Shown here one piece after another: positions 12,763 through 23,760 of a stretch of 64,000 nt of DNA. The first letter of the stretch is position 1. Each line of letters begins with the position of its first letter. The notes beneath the pieces were generated by a model. It was not told the origin of the DNA. It made no database searches and saw nothing but the letters and a program-made list of their open reading frames with translations. Source of the stretch: Lunularia cruciata (lineage: Eukaryota > Streptophyta > Marchantiopsida > Lunulariales > Lunulariaceae); NCBI GenBank assembly GCA_948567375.1, contig OX419757.1, positions 28,892,001-28,956,000 on the forward strand, in the 5' to 3' direction. Made by a program: the position numbers and the translations under genes.

Positions 12763-13185
12763 ATGCTACTTCTTTATACTAATAAAGATTATGAACTTGT
12801 TGCTCTAATAGCTTTCAAAATGAGTGAGGAGTACATTAACTTGTATGGTGGATTTTTGATGTGTATAAAAGCTTTCAAAAGAGCTTATACAATACATAGA
12901 TATAAGATATTTGGATTAATATCTATACAAGATAAAGATAGTAGATTTGATGGTTTTTTGGGTTCAACATTAACTTATTTTGGGTTGTATCCCATGAGTA
13001 ATTTTGAAAGATATTGCAAGAAAATTACACATATTGAAGCATACAATCTCTTAGATAACTTTACATTTGCTAAGCAATCAAGAACTTATTATAAAAATTG
13101 TGATGATTATTTACAAATATTTATAGATGGAATAGAAAATCCAATATTATCATTTTATATTAGCCATTATCTCCATAAAAAATAA
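12763..13185 (+). CDS. Unrecognised 140-aa ORF in AT-rich DNA
   Basis: An uninterrupted 140-codon frame with an in-frame stop just upstream of the ATG and a TAA end. Surrounding DNA has stops in all frames every few dozen bases, so the length is notable. The composition is rich in Tyr, Phe, Ile and Lys, with aromatic pairs spread evenly (for example GFLGSTLTYFGLYP and a C-terminal FYISHYLHKK) and no low-complexity run. I see no signal peptide, no metal-binding cluster and no family motif I can name. It could be an exon or remnant of a transferred AT-rich gene, or a chance ORF. No function is proposed. Confidence 0.3.
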   Translation: MLLLYTNKDYELVALIAFKMSEEYINLYGGFLMCIKAFKRAYTIHRYKIFGLISIQDKDSRFDGFLGSTLTYFGLYPMSNFERYCKKITHIEAYNLLDNFTFAKQSRTYYKNCDDYLQIFIDGIENPILSFYISHYLHKK

Positions 13186-13498
13186 AAAAATTTATCCACT
13201 TTGAGTACATATGGTTGATGGATTGATCTTCAACTATATCTTAGATATAAGAATATATCCAGTGATGCAAATCTTACTAGTAGATCACTCCACTAATTAT
13301 TTTCAAGTGGTAAGAGGAATTACCTCTATAACTTGATAATACCGTAGAGGAGAAAAATAACTTCATGCCCTTTAGATGTTTGTTTGCTTTGGTTTAAATA
13401 GGAATGTTTTGCAAAATCAACTTAGATTCTTCCTAGTGAAAGATTTAACAAGATCAGATAAAACAAAATGAGAGTAAGCAATTTTTAGAATGAGAAAA

Positions 13499-13751
13499 GT
13501 TTTTCATCTTATCCACTTTCATAAGCTCAATCAATTCATCACACAATCCCATTCTAAAAGCAATTCTAGATATAATAACCTAGAATGTCAATATGGCTCA
13601 AGTTTTGGACAAATGAGAGAGTACTTCAACTATTTTTCATCTTATCCACGTTCATAAGCTTAATCAATTCATCATACAATTCTACACTAAAAGCTATTAT
13701 ACATACAATCACCTAGATGTCAATATAGGTAAAGTGAGAGAGTACTTCAAC
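13499..13751. repeat. Diverged tandem duplication, about 130-bp unit
   Basis: The first copy runs from TTTTCATCTTATCCAC near 13501 to GAGAGAGTACTTCAAC near 13630. The second runs from 13634 to about 13751, with the same start and end motifs and roughly one mismatch in six. No coding potential. Confidence 0.75.
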
Positions 13752-15600
13752 TTGTTGTTGAGGTATCCAACCTCAATCATCCAAAAGTTTCAATGAATCA
13801 TATTCAACCAATAGTTTAACTTCAAGTTAACCAACAAAGGAAGGAAAGATTTGAAGATATCAACTCTAATTCAATAAGCTTTTGCTATTCTTTTAAAAAC
13901 ATAAATCCAACTTTATTAGATTGAAAGCATATTCAAAGTTTGAGCAATCATACAAGAAAGATTTAAGAATGGATATCTTATATTTGGTCTTGGATGTAGA
14001 GGAGATGTTGTCCTTGATATGTTTCAAGTATCTTGATTTTAATCAAATCTCATGGTTTAATCTCTCTTTACTTCTTAGAAAACCTTAAGAGAATTTGTTT
14101 TTACAAAATAACAAGTTCCACTATCTATCGCTATTTTCTCCCAACTTGACAAGATAAAGTGATGGTGAATGTTAAGCCAATTACCATACATATGATTAAA
14201 GGAGTAAATTCATGATTATGGAGAAGGCAAGCACTTTGGTACAATCAAGCCTCATCTTAAAGCAAGAGCAAAATCATGAAGTCTTAGTCATTGTCTAAGT
14301 GACCTTAGGAAATCAACAAACTAACATGTTTATGTGTCTAGTTGTAGAAAAAGTATCCAATTAAGAAGCTATTTTAAAACATCAAAATATTGGATATCAA
14401 GTCACATTAAACACGGTAAGATTTTCCAAGGAGATTTTTGATCCAATAGTATGTAAAAAGGATGAAGATGCTTGCATTGGAAGCTATTTTCTTAGAAACT
14501 TTTGGATACCTAAAAGGAGTGAGATAATAAAGTTCAGCAAAAAAAATCTTATATATATCAAAATTAAGACCATCTGCCTTTATAATTCTAGAGAGAGATT
14601 TTATCTAATAGTATGCAACAAAAGATAAAGATAAAGATAATAGGTTAAAAGGTACTTCTTGAAACTTTTCTAATAGCTAAAAGACGTGATGTGAGAAGAT
14701 ATTTGAAATGCAATCTAAAAAGATTATCATGATTAGTGTTGAATTTCATCCTTATTGGTGGTATACAAACACTTCAAAGCTCCCTATTGTTAATTTATCA
14801 TAGATAATTTTATAATTATTGTACAAAAGTTGCAAAATTAGGTACTATTCATAGCAAACTCAGTCTAAGAAGTGCGTCCTTCAAATAATAATTTGAATGT
14901 TTGAAGACTTCCAAGGAGTATTGATCAAATAGACAAGTATTCTCATTATGGTATATTTGAAACCGAATTTTAGAGACTTTGTTTATGAAGATTGAACCTT
15001 CTTTTTGTTTGTTCTGATTGGCTTTTTACTTTAACTTTCATTGATCGGATTGTTGTGAACATTACTTTTTTACTTTTTTGTAAATATTATTTCTTAAATA
15101 TTATAGATAAATTATTTTTCTGAAATTAAAAATTTCTTCAAAAATTATGTGGTTTTCACTCATAATACCACTTTTTATTTCTAATAGGTTATTTCAATAA
15201 AAATTTGGTTATAAATTTGATATGGAAATTTTTTATTTTGAAAATAGACTCCCTTTATAGAAATTATCTTTTTTTGCACATAATATCAATTTCTTGATTT
15301 GACATATTTATTTCATAATCCCCTAAACATAGAAATTTTACTAACTTTGATCCTTACAGGACTACAACAAAAGGATTATATATTGTGTGTTTTATATTTA
15401 GTATAAAGCATACAAATGTGCTCCTTACTACCATAGTAGGTTGCAATTATAGAACTCAAATTCAATCAAGTTAAAATTATTGACATGAAAGTACACACAA
15501 AGCTTTCACATATCTAGGATGGTGATTATATTTGAAATATATTGTAATATCTGGATCTATCTTAGCATGATATGTATATTAGATAACCACGTGAATATGG
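13752..15600. other. AT-rich intergenic DNA
   Basis: Nothing recognisable. Base composition shifts to a more balanced, genic type near 15.6 kb. Confidence 0.5.
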
Positions 15601-17700
15601 AAATCATCCGCAGTAATTTTGCAGATATTAGATAATCACATTGCCATCCATAGTGAGTTCGTAGCAATTCGCAGGAATGTTTGAGATAAATCGCACCTCC
15701 TCTCCTCTCACGATCATCATCCTTGGTACACGAATTCCTGACAAATTACCTCGAGCGGACTGCACCGTCGATCTCGAGATTGGCTACGAATGACCGAGCG
15801 ACAAATGTCCAATCATGAGGACATCATTAGCATCAAATTAGTCTGCGGTAAAGAAAACAAGGTGGTCTCATAGGTTAAAAAGGTACATACATATTAGCCA
15901 CAAAATTCAGCGCCGATTGTACCCATCGGCATCCCTACGTGTAGTTCTTTTTTTGGGACGGAAAAAAGCTGATTCCCGAAAGGGATGCATAGGTTATCGA
16001 GCAAGAAGAATTATACCAAAGCAGTATTGAACGTCTATGATAACCTATTATATTATCTAGCAGTCACAAACTCAAATGTGGTGAGAGACTTAGTCTTGCT
16101 TTATTGTTATTGAAACCTATAAAAGAAATGTAACACCCCCCTAGCATTCATCGTTATATGAAAAATACATCACGTAGATAACTCCCTTATCCATGGGAAA
16201 TGGAAGATAGAGTTGTCAGCCGTATGAGTGATCCTTTTGCGTTAGTTAATTATTAGTTTTCGCAATTGCTGGAGTGAGATTAGCAGATGCATTCGCCAGT
16301 AGGAGACCAAAGAATTCTACCCAATGAATCTGGACTCCTATTAACAAACGCATCCCTGACCTTTTTTTTGTTTTTGTTTTTCTCATCTTGAGTTTATGCT
16401 CCGATGACGATTACGATCGCAAATATAACAACTTTTTCTCCATCCCATGGAAAATAGAAGAAATTTCCACATGATAAAGTCTCGTTATTGTTGTTGTATA
16501 ATGACAAGTGGTATGTTAGCCAAACTCTTGGATGGATGTGCTTTTGAAATATTTCAACAGCACTGTCACAACGGTAAATGTGTTTCTAAGTACAAAGTTT
16601 CAGTGTCTTATGTATTCGTCTTGCGATTATTCTAGCGATTTAATGGTTTTCGAGTGTTACCCATGGTCAAGATAGCCAAACCACATCACTTATTTCAAGA
16701 AGTCTTAGAAATCTTTTCAATACGGCTTTTGGGTGCTGGAATCCAAATGATTACCATACGCACGGTCGAATGTAAAGCCGAGTTACTCTTCGCAAGTATA
16801 GATTGTTGCTTTTTCTTACTCATTAATTCTCTCGAATTACAAGTACTCTCATCATCTTGCCATTTGCGATTAAGAGGATAGTCAAAGCTTGGTTGCAGAT
16901 TCTGCTTTGCGACCTTGAAGTTATGGATACTACACTTATGGAGATCCTCTTCAAGGTTCCCCGTATCTGAGAGGTAACCTTCGCCAATCAATAGCTAAGG
17001 AGTCCTTCAATGGGCAGGAATCATCTCACTCTCTGATGCTGTTGAATGAGCTCAAAGAAGGTATAATAATAGCAACCCCTTGTTGAGACGTAAACTCTTC
17101 TCTTTCCAGTTCTAGCTACATCGCCGACGTAATCAGGAAAGTGCTGAGCCTTAATCGCCGCACTTTTAGGAACTCACTGTTGACTGCAAGTGCAGCTGCG
17201 GTGTTGCACAGAGAGAAACTGACCTTCCCCTTATCTACCAACTAATCTCAACAAGTGGTGTCACCTAAATTACGGTAGGCCCTGGAGGAAACGAGCAACA
17301 TATAAACTCACCACAACTGGATTGTGGTGTGAACTCCTATAGACTCACGGTTTCTGAAACTCTCTGAGCCTGCTATTTAGTTGATTTGTACTGTTTAGCA
17401 AACTGCTTACCATCAGTACGATGAGGACGAGATTGAGGTGATTTCGTATTCAACCCGCCGTACGGATCCTAAATACATCACTGACATATAGGAGTAAGGA
17501 AAGAAGCTACCTGTATCATTCATGTTCCTCGGCCAAGGGAAGCCCCAGCAAGCTTTTCCAAGCCCATGATTACTTGGGGGCACGTCGTTTGTGGTTTATG
17601 CACGGTGAAAATTACGATGTTGGCAACCGACCTATCAAGTTCAATGCGTTGCAGAAAATAGTAACAGAAAACTAGGTTCACTGTGCTTTCTTAAACCACA
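15600..17700. other. Unassigned balanced-composition DNA
   Basis: Higher GC than the flanking AT-rich tract and few long ORFs. It contains the orphan exon-like pieces near 17.1-17.5 kb. Otherwise nothing I can support. Confidence 0.4.
17110..17245 (+). pseudogene. Orphan exon-like segment
   Basis: A strong acceptor (CTCTTCTCTTTCCAG) precedes a 45-codon open stretch that ends in TAA. Its peptide starts SSYIADVIRKVLSLNRR and looks like real coding text. An upstream open piece ending at a GAAG/GTATAA donor (near 17060) is out of phase with it, so no intact gene can be built. A second acceptor-bordered acidic piece (starting YDEDEIEVISYSTRR) lies at about 17430-17490. These are probably fragments of a decayed host gene; family unknown. 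Confidence 0.3.
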
Positions 17701-17739
17701 AACATGCGCATAATGAGCGGAATAGATTGGTATACGGGA

Positions 17740-18320
17740 ATAGAAGCCGTTATGGGAACAGGTTATCCAAAATTCCAGAAGTGCAAATGATCTATAAGCA
17801 ATATGTACATGAATCACAATGCTAGAGTAGTGTTAAAGCACTAAGGTAGAATGCATCGAATGTAACCTGCAGCAAAAGCATAATTGAAGTAAATTGAGAA
17901 TAACGTATAGCAAACAGACTAGTAAAGAGCATCTATGCCAAAGATAGAGAGGAATAGGAAACATGATGTAAGAGGCCGCCAGTAAGCAGTGCATGAACAG
18001 TGATGAAGAACCTGCCAGTAAACCGTGTGTTAACAAATATTAAGAATGTGGGCTGGAGTCAGGAAGGAACACTATAGGCAAGAAAGTGCAAAGCAGGAAG
18101 CAATCAAAGATCAAATGAAGGGAAAATACTGTGGAGGGAATTAGTTGTGGAATGAAGTAGTGGAACAAAACAAAGATCAAATGAAGGGAAAATACTGTGG
18201 AGGGAATTAGTTGTGGAATGAAGTAGTGAAACAAAACAAGAGGTCTCAGATGATGTGGCTAAAAAACTGGGTCAAAGTGTAAATGGGGAAGGAGAGAGAA
18301 GTGTAAGAGGACATGATATA
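17740..18320. repeat. Left part of an old repeat also found in the AAA-gene intron
   Basis: Blocks such as GAAGCCGTT..GGGAACAGG..ATCCA (17748-17785) and AACCTGCAGCAAAAGCATAAT (near 17866) match in order the blocks at about 46975-47130. The continuation of the match resumes at 23560 after the copia composite, so the copia sequence interrupts this repeat. Class unknown. Confidence 0.55.
18105..18236. repeat. 66-bp tandem duplication
   Basis: Two adjacent 66-bp units starting CAAAGATCAAATGAAGGG, at 18105-18170 and 18171-18236, differ by one base. Recent slippage or unequal exchange. Confidence 0.9.
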
Positions 18321-18323
18321 AAT

Positions 18324-18666
18324 TGTTATTTTAGTTAATCTATAGTTTAGTGACTTTTCTAGTTTTAAGATTTTTTTAGATTCCTCTAGAAGCTCTACTT
18401 AATATCTACTTAGGGTAAAATGGGGGCGTAACCCTAATTAGGGTCCTACAAAGCAACCTTCTAGGGTTTGCTTATGTTTATATAAGAGTGCTTTATGCTC
18501 TTGCTTTGCTAAGTTTTCCTACAAGGGTCATTCCCAACACCTTGTATCTTGTTTCAGGTGTGTTCTATGTTGCTTATCTTTGGGATGCCTTTTGTGCTAC
18601 GTGAGTGACTACCGTGTACTATCTTTGAAGGCTTTGAGAGAAAGTGAGTTGAGTATTGTTGTGTGC
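18324..18666 (+). repeat. Probable 5' LTR of copia copy A
   Basis: Matches 23005-23427 in order, including the TCTAGGGTTTGCTTATG and GGGTCATTCCCAACAC blocks. TG at 18324 and TGTGCA at 18661-18666 are plausible termini, but no clear primer site follows, so the ends are approximate. The leader and gag start downstream are also shared with the second copy. Confidence 0.5.
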
Positions 18667-18713
18667 AATCAAGAGTGTCTACTCTGGTGAGATTAGGAAA
18701 GCTGAGTGCTAGG

Positions 18714-19740
18714 ATGTTTGATACATCTAAAGTCAGAATGACAAAGGATAGACCATCTACTTCAAAGACTAGGAAGAAAGGTTCTCATCAAGTTATGGGC
18801 CCACAATCACCATTGGGGTTAATAAGAGAACTCAGAGAGCTAGAGAAACCGGGAAACACTAACTACAAAGCCTAGGCTTTGGATGTGAAGTGTATCTTAG
18901 ACAGTCATGACTGTTTAGACTTGGCATTAGAAGCTCATGATATAGATGAGCTTGAGTCCAAAAAGGAAGAGAGAACCAACCACTCTACTACTAGGAGGTT
19001 TCTGCTAAGGGCTATGCAAGACCAGTTAGAGAGCTAGTAGACACTTATGCTTGGAGTTGTGAGATCTGGCACAAACTCAAGAATTTTTACTCTGTTGAGA
19101 GGTTGGAAATTTCTAGTAGGATCTGGGTTGGGATGTGGAACACTAAACTAGAAGATGGTGAAGAATTTACTTTGCAGTTGTCAAAGTTACAGAAGGTTTT
19201 CAAGAGTGTCAAGGAGGATGAGAAATGAGATCAACCATCTCTTGAAGACTCTCCCTCCAAGCTACCAGCCTATCCTGGTAGCTCTAAAAGTTCTACCTGT
19301 TGAAGTTGTCACATGGGATTATGTGATAAACAAATTGTTGGTGTTTAGTAGAGATAGAGAGGACACAAAGATGAATTTTACTGATTTGGGAGATTCTGCT
19401 CTGTTCAGTGCTTCTTCTTGGTCAAGGAGAGTGCTAGATAGAAGAGTGAGCAAACCAAAGCAATCTAAAGTGAGTAAATCTGGTAAAGGAGATAGTAATG
19501 TTGATAACAAAATCTGTTATTTCTATCATGAGAAAGGTCATGCTGCACTTATATGTCCCAAGAGAGGAGAAAGGAGAGAAGAAGAGCTGAAGAAGGTAAG
19601 CAAGAGACCTCAACCAATAAAAGGTCAAAAATTTGCAAGTTCAGCTTACAACACAAAGGAGTGCAATGAGATAGAAAGCGATGAGGAGGGGTACTCAGCA
19701 GACAAGCTAGACTGTGGAATGTTGGCAGAATTGCAGTTGT
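18714..19740 (+). pseudogene. copia gag pseudogene
   Basis: Starts at an ATG followed by FDTSKVRMTKDRPS (copy B reads MSDTSEDRMTKDRPS). Gag-like text continues in several frames with stops near 18876 and 19036, and is open again from 19155. The nucleocapsid knuckle near 19515 reads CYFYHEKGHAALIC, so the second cysteine of the CCHC motif is lost. Confidence 0.75.
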
Positions 19741-22648
19741 CCACAAACCGTTTTGGATGGTTCTTGGATTCTAGAGCCACCTCTCATATTTGTTACCATA
19801 AGGAGTTGTTCTTAACTCTTCAATCTCTGAAGAGTCCCAAGAGTGTTTGTTGTGGACTTGGGATTCTGAATTCAGTGTTAGGGACTAGCAAAAATCATAT
19901 TCCCTTCATGGGAAGATCTAATACAAGTTCTTGTAAGAGCTATTTGGAAGATGTGCTCTATGTTCCAGATTATACCAAGAACTTGATATCACTACATCGC
20001 CTCATGGAGCATGGAGTGGATGTTTTGTTTGAGAGCAACATGAATTAATGCACTTTGAAGTAAGGAGAGCTGGTTCTTGGGTGTGGTATTGCCAAATGGA
20101 AGCTGTTCAAGTTGATGGAAGCTGATTGTTCTGATTTTGCATTGGTAGCAAAAAACAGAAATGATATCCATCTCTGGCATTTGAGGTTAGGGCACTTGTT
20201 AGAGCAAAACCTACATGCTTTAGAAGGTAGTGGAGTGGTTGAAACTAGAGCCCAAAAGGAAACTCAAATTCTGCATTAGTTGTGCAAAAGGTAAGGCACT
20301 CAAGGCTCCTATCCCCAAGAAATCTCAATCTAGAGCTTCTAGTCTTCTAGATGTCATTCATTCTGATGTATGGGGATACATGACTAAGAAGTCATTGAGT
20401 GGAGCAACCTACTATATTTCCTTTGTGGATGATTACAATAGAAAGAGTTTTATCTATCTCATGAAAAGCAAGGATGAAGTGCTGCAAAAATTCCATAAGT
20501 TTGTAGCCATGATTGAGTTGCAGACTAGGAGGAAAGTCAATTGATTGAGAATAAATGGAGGAAAAGAGTACAAGAATAAGGAATTCATCTCTTTTCTGTC
20601 AAAGAAAGGAATTCTCCTTGACTGTATTGCCAGAGACAGTCCTGCACAGAATGGAGTTGAAGAAAGGTTGAATAGAACACTCGTGGATAAACCATTGGCC
20701 ATGCTTCAACATGCCAAGCTGGAGAGAAAATTTTGGGGTGTTGCAATTAGCACTACAAATTTCCTTAGAAATATCAATGGTACCACAACATTGCAAGGAA
20801 GAACTCCTGTGGAGTGGCAAGAACCTAATCTTTCAACTTTGAAAGTTTTTGGATGTCCTGCATATGTTCATATTCCCAAGGAGCAAAGGAGGAAGTTCAC
20901 AAAGAAGGCTGAGAGAATGCTTTTTGTAGGATATGAAGAGTGACTGAAAGGATATCTTTTGTACAATCCTAAGTCTGGACAGATCATCAAAAGTAGAGAT
21001 GTACTCTTTGATTAATTGAGGACTTGGAGTGAGAACAGTGATGAGTTGCAGAAGCAAGCTGATCAGTTTGATCAGCTTGATCAACCTATCTTCCCAAGCT
21101 ACAGAGTCAGTTTTTTAGGTGAATTATCAGAAGAGCAATCTCTAAAGCTGATGGTTCACCAAAGGAGAGTCTGAAGGTGTACAAAAGAAGGCCTATACAG
21201 ATAGTGGTTTATGATTCTGATACTATAAAAGACAACTCATAGAAGCAGACTGTAGATGCAGAATCTCTCATTGAGATTCCAAAGATGTCAAGAGATGACA
21301 CTTAACTTCTAGGCATAGAGCCAAGAAGATCACAAAGAGATAGAAAACCTATTGACAGACTTGGCTTTCTATTAGAAGAGATGTTAGATGAATCTTACAT
21401 CTATCATAAAGATTATGATCCATACACTTTACAGCAAGCTATGCTCAGACGAGATTCGAGCAGTCGGAGTTGGTTGTAGCATAAGAGGAGAAGTCTCTTC
21501 AGACTAATGGTACATGGGTACTAGCTGATTTACCACCAGGTAGAAAAGCAATTGACTGTAAATGGGTTTTAAGGGTGGACGTGGAGTTGAGAATGAGATC
21601 CTGAAGTACAAGGCAAGACTTGTTGCAAAGGGCTTCAATCAAAAAGCATTGACAGATTATTCAGAAACTTTTGCACATGTTGCTAGGTATGGATCTATAT
21701 GCATGCTTCTAGCTCTTGTAGCAAAGAGAGATTGGGAAGTGGAGAAGTTAGATGTGAAAACAACCTTTTTCAATGGAGATTTGAGAGAAACTATCTACAT
21801 GGATGTTCCAAATGGATATATTGAAGGCAAAGGAAAAGTATGCTTGCTTAAGAAGGCTTTATATGGTCTTAAGCAAGCTCCAAGAGCTTGGTATGAGAAA
21901 TTAGACTCATACTTGAGAGAGCAAGATTTCAAACGAGCAGATTCTAACATGAGTGTGTATACTAGAGATGGCATATACATAGTTGTATATGTAGATGATT
22001 TATTACTATTGGGGAATAGTGAATATATCAAAGGAGTGATAGATTTCATGTGCTCTATTTTTGAGATGACTATCCTTGGTCTTATAAAACTCATTTTGGG
22101 AATCAAAGTGAGCCGAGACAAAGAAGCAAGATGGATCCAAATCAGTCAACCACCGTATGTGAGATCCATACTAGCTAAGTTCCATATGACAAAGGCAAAT
22201 CATGTCTCTACACCTCTTGATATGGGGTGGAAGCACAACAAAATCATAGATGGGGAGGTGAATCATTGAGACAAAACGGTGTATCAGAGTGCTCTTGGTT
22301 CTCTAATGTTTATCATAGTCGGTACAAGACCAGATATATGCTATGCAGTGGGAGCACTAGCTAGATATACTAGCTACCCTACACAAGTACATTGGAAAGG
22401 TATAAAGAGAGTATTTAGGTACTTAAAGCATACTCAAGATACATTCTTGGAGTATAGAAAGCAAGGGAACATACTTGCTTCTACACTTGAAGCATATACT
22501 GATGCTCGTTGGAGAAATGACATAGATAACAACATATCAACTTGTGGATATGTAATCATGCTTAATGGTGGAGCAATCAACTGGCGTAGTAAACAACAAA
22601 TATCTATTGCATTGTCAATTGAGGCAGAATTTATGGCTACCTCAAATG
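19741..22648 (+). pseudogene. copia pol pseudogene
   Basis: The protease active site reads DSRATS instead of DSGAT/DSGS, so it should be dead. The integrase has a degraded zinc region, HSDVWG with the first catalytic Asp, RINGGKEY where the second Asp would normally precede NGG, and NGVEERLNRTL with the Glu. RT (21562-22269) is best preserved: DVKTTFFNG, YGLKQAPRAW and the YVDD catalytic motif are intact. RNase H starts at 22279 and is cut at 22648. A stop-rich stretch at 20944-21560 separates integrase from RT. Confidence 0.85.
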
Positions 22649-23002
22649 TGTAATACCAAGAGCTAGCCATATGATCTCGATGTGAAATTCGGTTTGGTAA
22701 CATCTAGAATGATGTTATACATGGTATAAAAAATAGATCAGATAAAAATATCACCAAAAGAGTACTTCTACTAATAGGGCAAAAACCAAAATAGACTTGA
22801 AAACCTTAGAATCAATAGCTAGACATATGATTTAAAGGTGAGAATTGGTTCGGTAACATCCGAACGTATGTTACACATGATGGACTAAATAGATTAGAAA
22901 GAGGTATCACCAAAAGGGGACTTCTATTAATAGAGTAGGAACCAAAATATGTCTGAAGTCTTTGAAGGCAATTTTGGATGCCTCAACGGATGAATTAGGC
23001 CT
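22649..23002 (+). repeat. Truncated LTR of a Ty3/gypsy element
   Basis: Begins exactly with TGTAATACC, the LTR start seen at 57681 (minus), and follows that LTR colinearly for about 350 bp (for example GGTAACATCTAGAATGATG and CACCAAAAGAGTACTTCTA). It breaks off after TTAGGCCT, where copia LTR sequence starts. So it is the 5' half of a gypsy LTR wedged between two copia pieces. Confidence 0.85.
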
Positions 23003-23535
23003 ATAAATTTTTAGTTCACTTAATCTCTAGTTTAGTGACTTCTCTAGTTTTAAGATTCTTTAAGATTCCTCTAGAAGCTTTGCTAAATATCTACTTAGGG
23101 TAAAATGGAGGTGTAACCCTAATTAGGGTCCATCAAAGCAACCTTCTAGGGTTTGCTTATGTGTGTACAAGAGTGCTTTATGCTCTTGTTTTGCTAAGTT
23201 CTCCTACAAGGGTCATTCCCAACACACGGTATCTTGGGGTATCTTGTTTCGGTCGTGTTCTATGCTTATCTCAAGGATGCCTTTCACGTTACATGAGTGA
23301 CTGCGTTGTGTTCTATGCTGCTTATCTCTGGGATGCCTTTCTTGTTCCATGAGTGATTGCTTTGTACTATCTTTGAAGGCTCTATAAGAGAGTGAGTTGA
23401 GTATTGTTGTGTGCAATAAAGCGTCTACTCTGGTGAGACTGGGAAAGTTGAGTGCTAAGATGTCTGATACATCAGAAGACAGAATGACAAAAGATAGACC
23501 ATCTACTTCAAAGACTAGGAAGAAAGGTTCTCATC
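23003..23535 (+). mobile_element. Copia copy B: LTR plus first part of gag
   Basis: Repeats 18330-18790 of copy A: the LTR-like sequence, the leader, and an ATG (23460) starting MSDTSEDRMTKDRPSTSKT. The match ends at GGTTCTCATCA (23535), where unrelated host sequence begins. It contains a small internal duplication (TGTTCTATG..GGATGCCTTTC, twice, 23255-23345). It is a 5'-end fragment only. Confidence 0.85.
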
Positions 23536-23760
23536 ATAAATAATATCACAACCAGCACTATGGACACTGGAGTCCTGAAACGCAAAACATCTAAGGGAAA
23601 CCAAAGGCGGCCATAGAAAACCTTCACGAAAACACTTGCGACTTCATCAATGCCTCATGCAGTGCCGAAGTAGTTGAGCAATTGCCAATACCCCTCCACC
23701 GAATTTCTGCTTGAAAACTCATGAGTGCCAAGTGATCGGAATATATGTATGGTTGTCACA
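23536..23760. repeat. Right part of the repeat shared with the AAA-gene intron
   Basis: GGCGGCCATAGAAAACCTTCACGAAAACACT..GACTTCATCA is matched by the sequence at about 47270-47430, in the same orientation. It continues the repeat that begins at 17740 on the other side of the copia composite. Confidence 0.6.

Larger units (their letters stand above)
18324..22648 (+). mobile_element. Degenerate, 3'-truncated Ty1/copia element (copy A)
   Basis: LTR-like sequence (about 18324-18666), gag, protease, integrase, RT and the start of RNase H occur in Ty1/copia order (integrase before RT). Frames are broken by stops (for example around 18876, 19036, 20048, 20544, 20943 and 22269). The element stops abruptly in RNase H after the SIEAEF motif, at 22648, where a piece of an unrelated Ty3/gypsy LTR begins. 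No 3' LTR belonging to this copy can be assigned. Confidence 0.85.
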
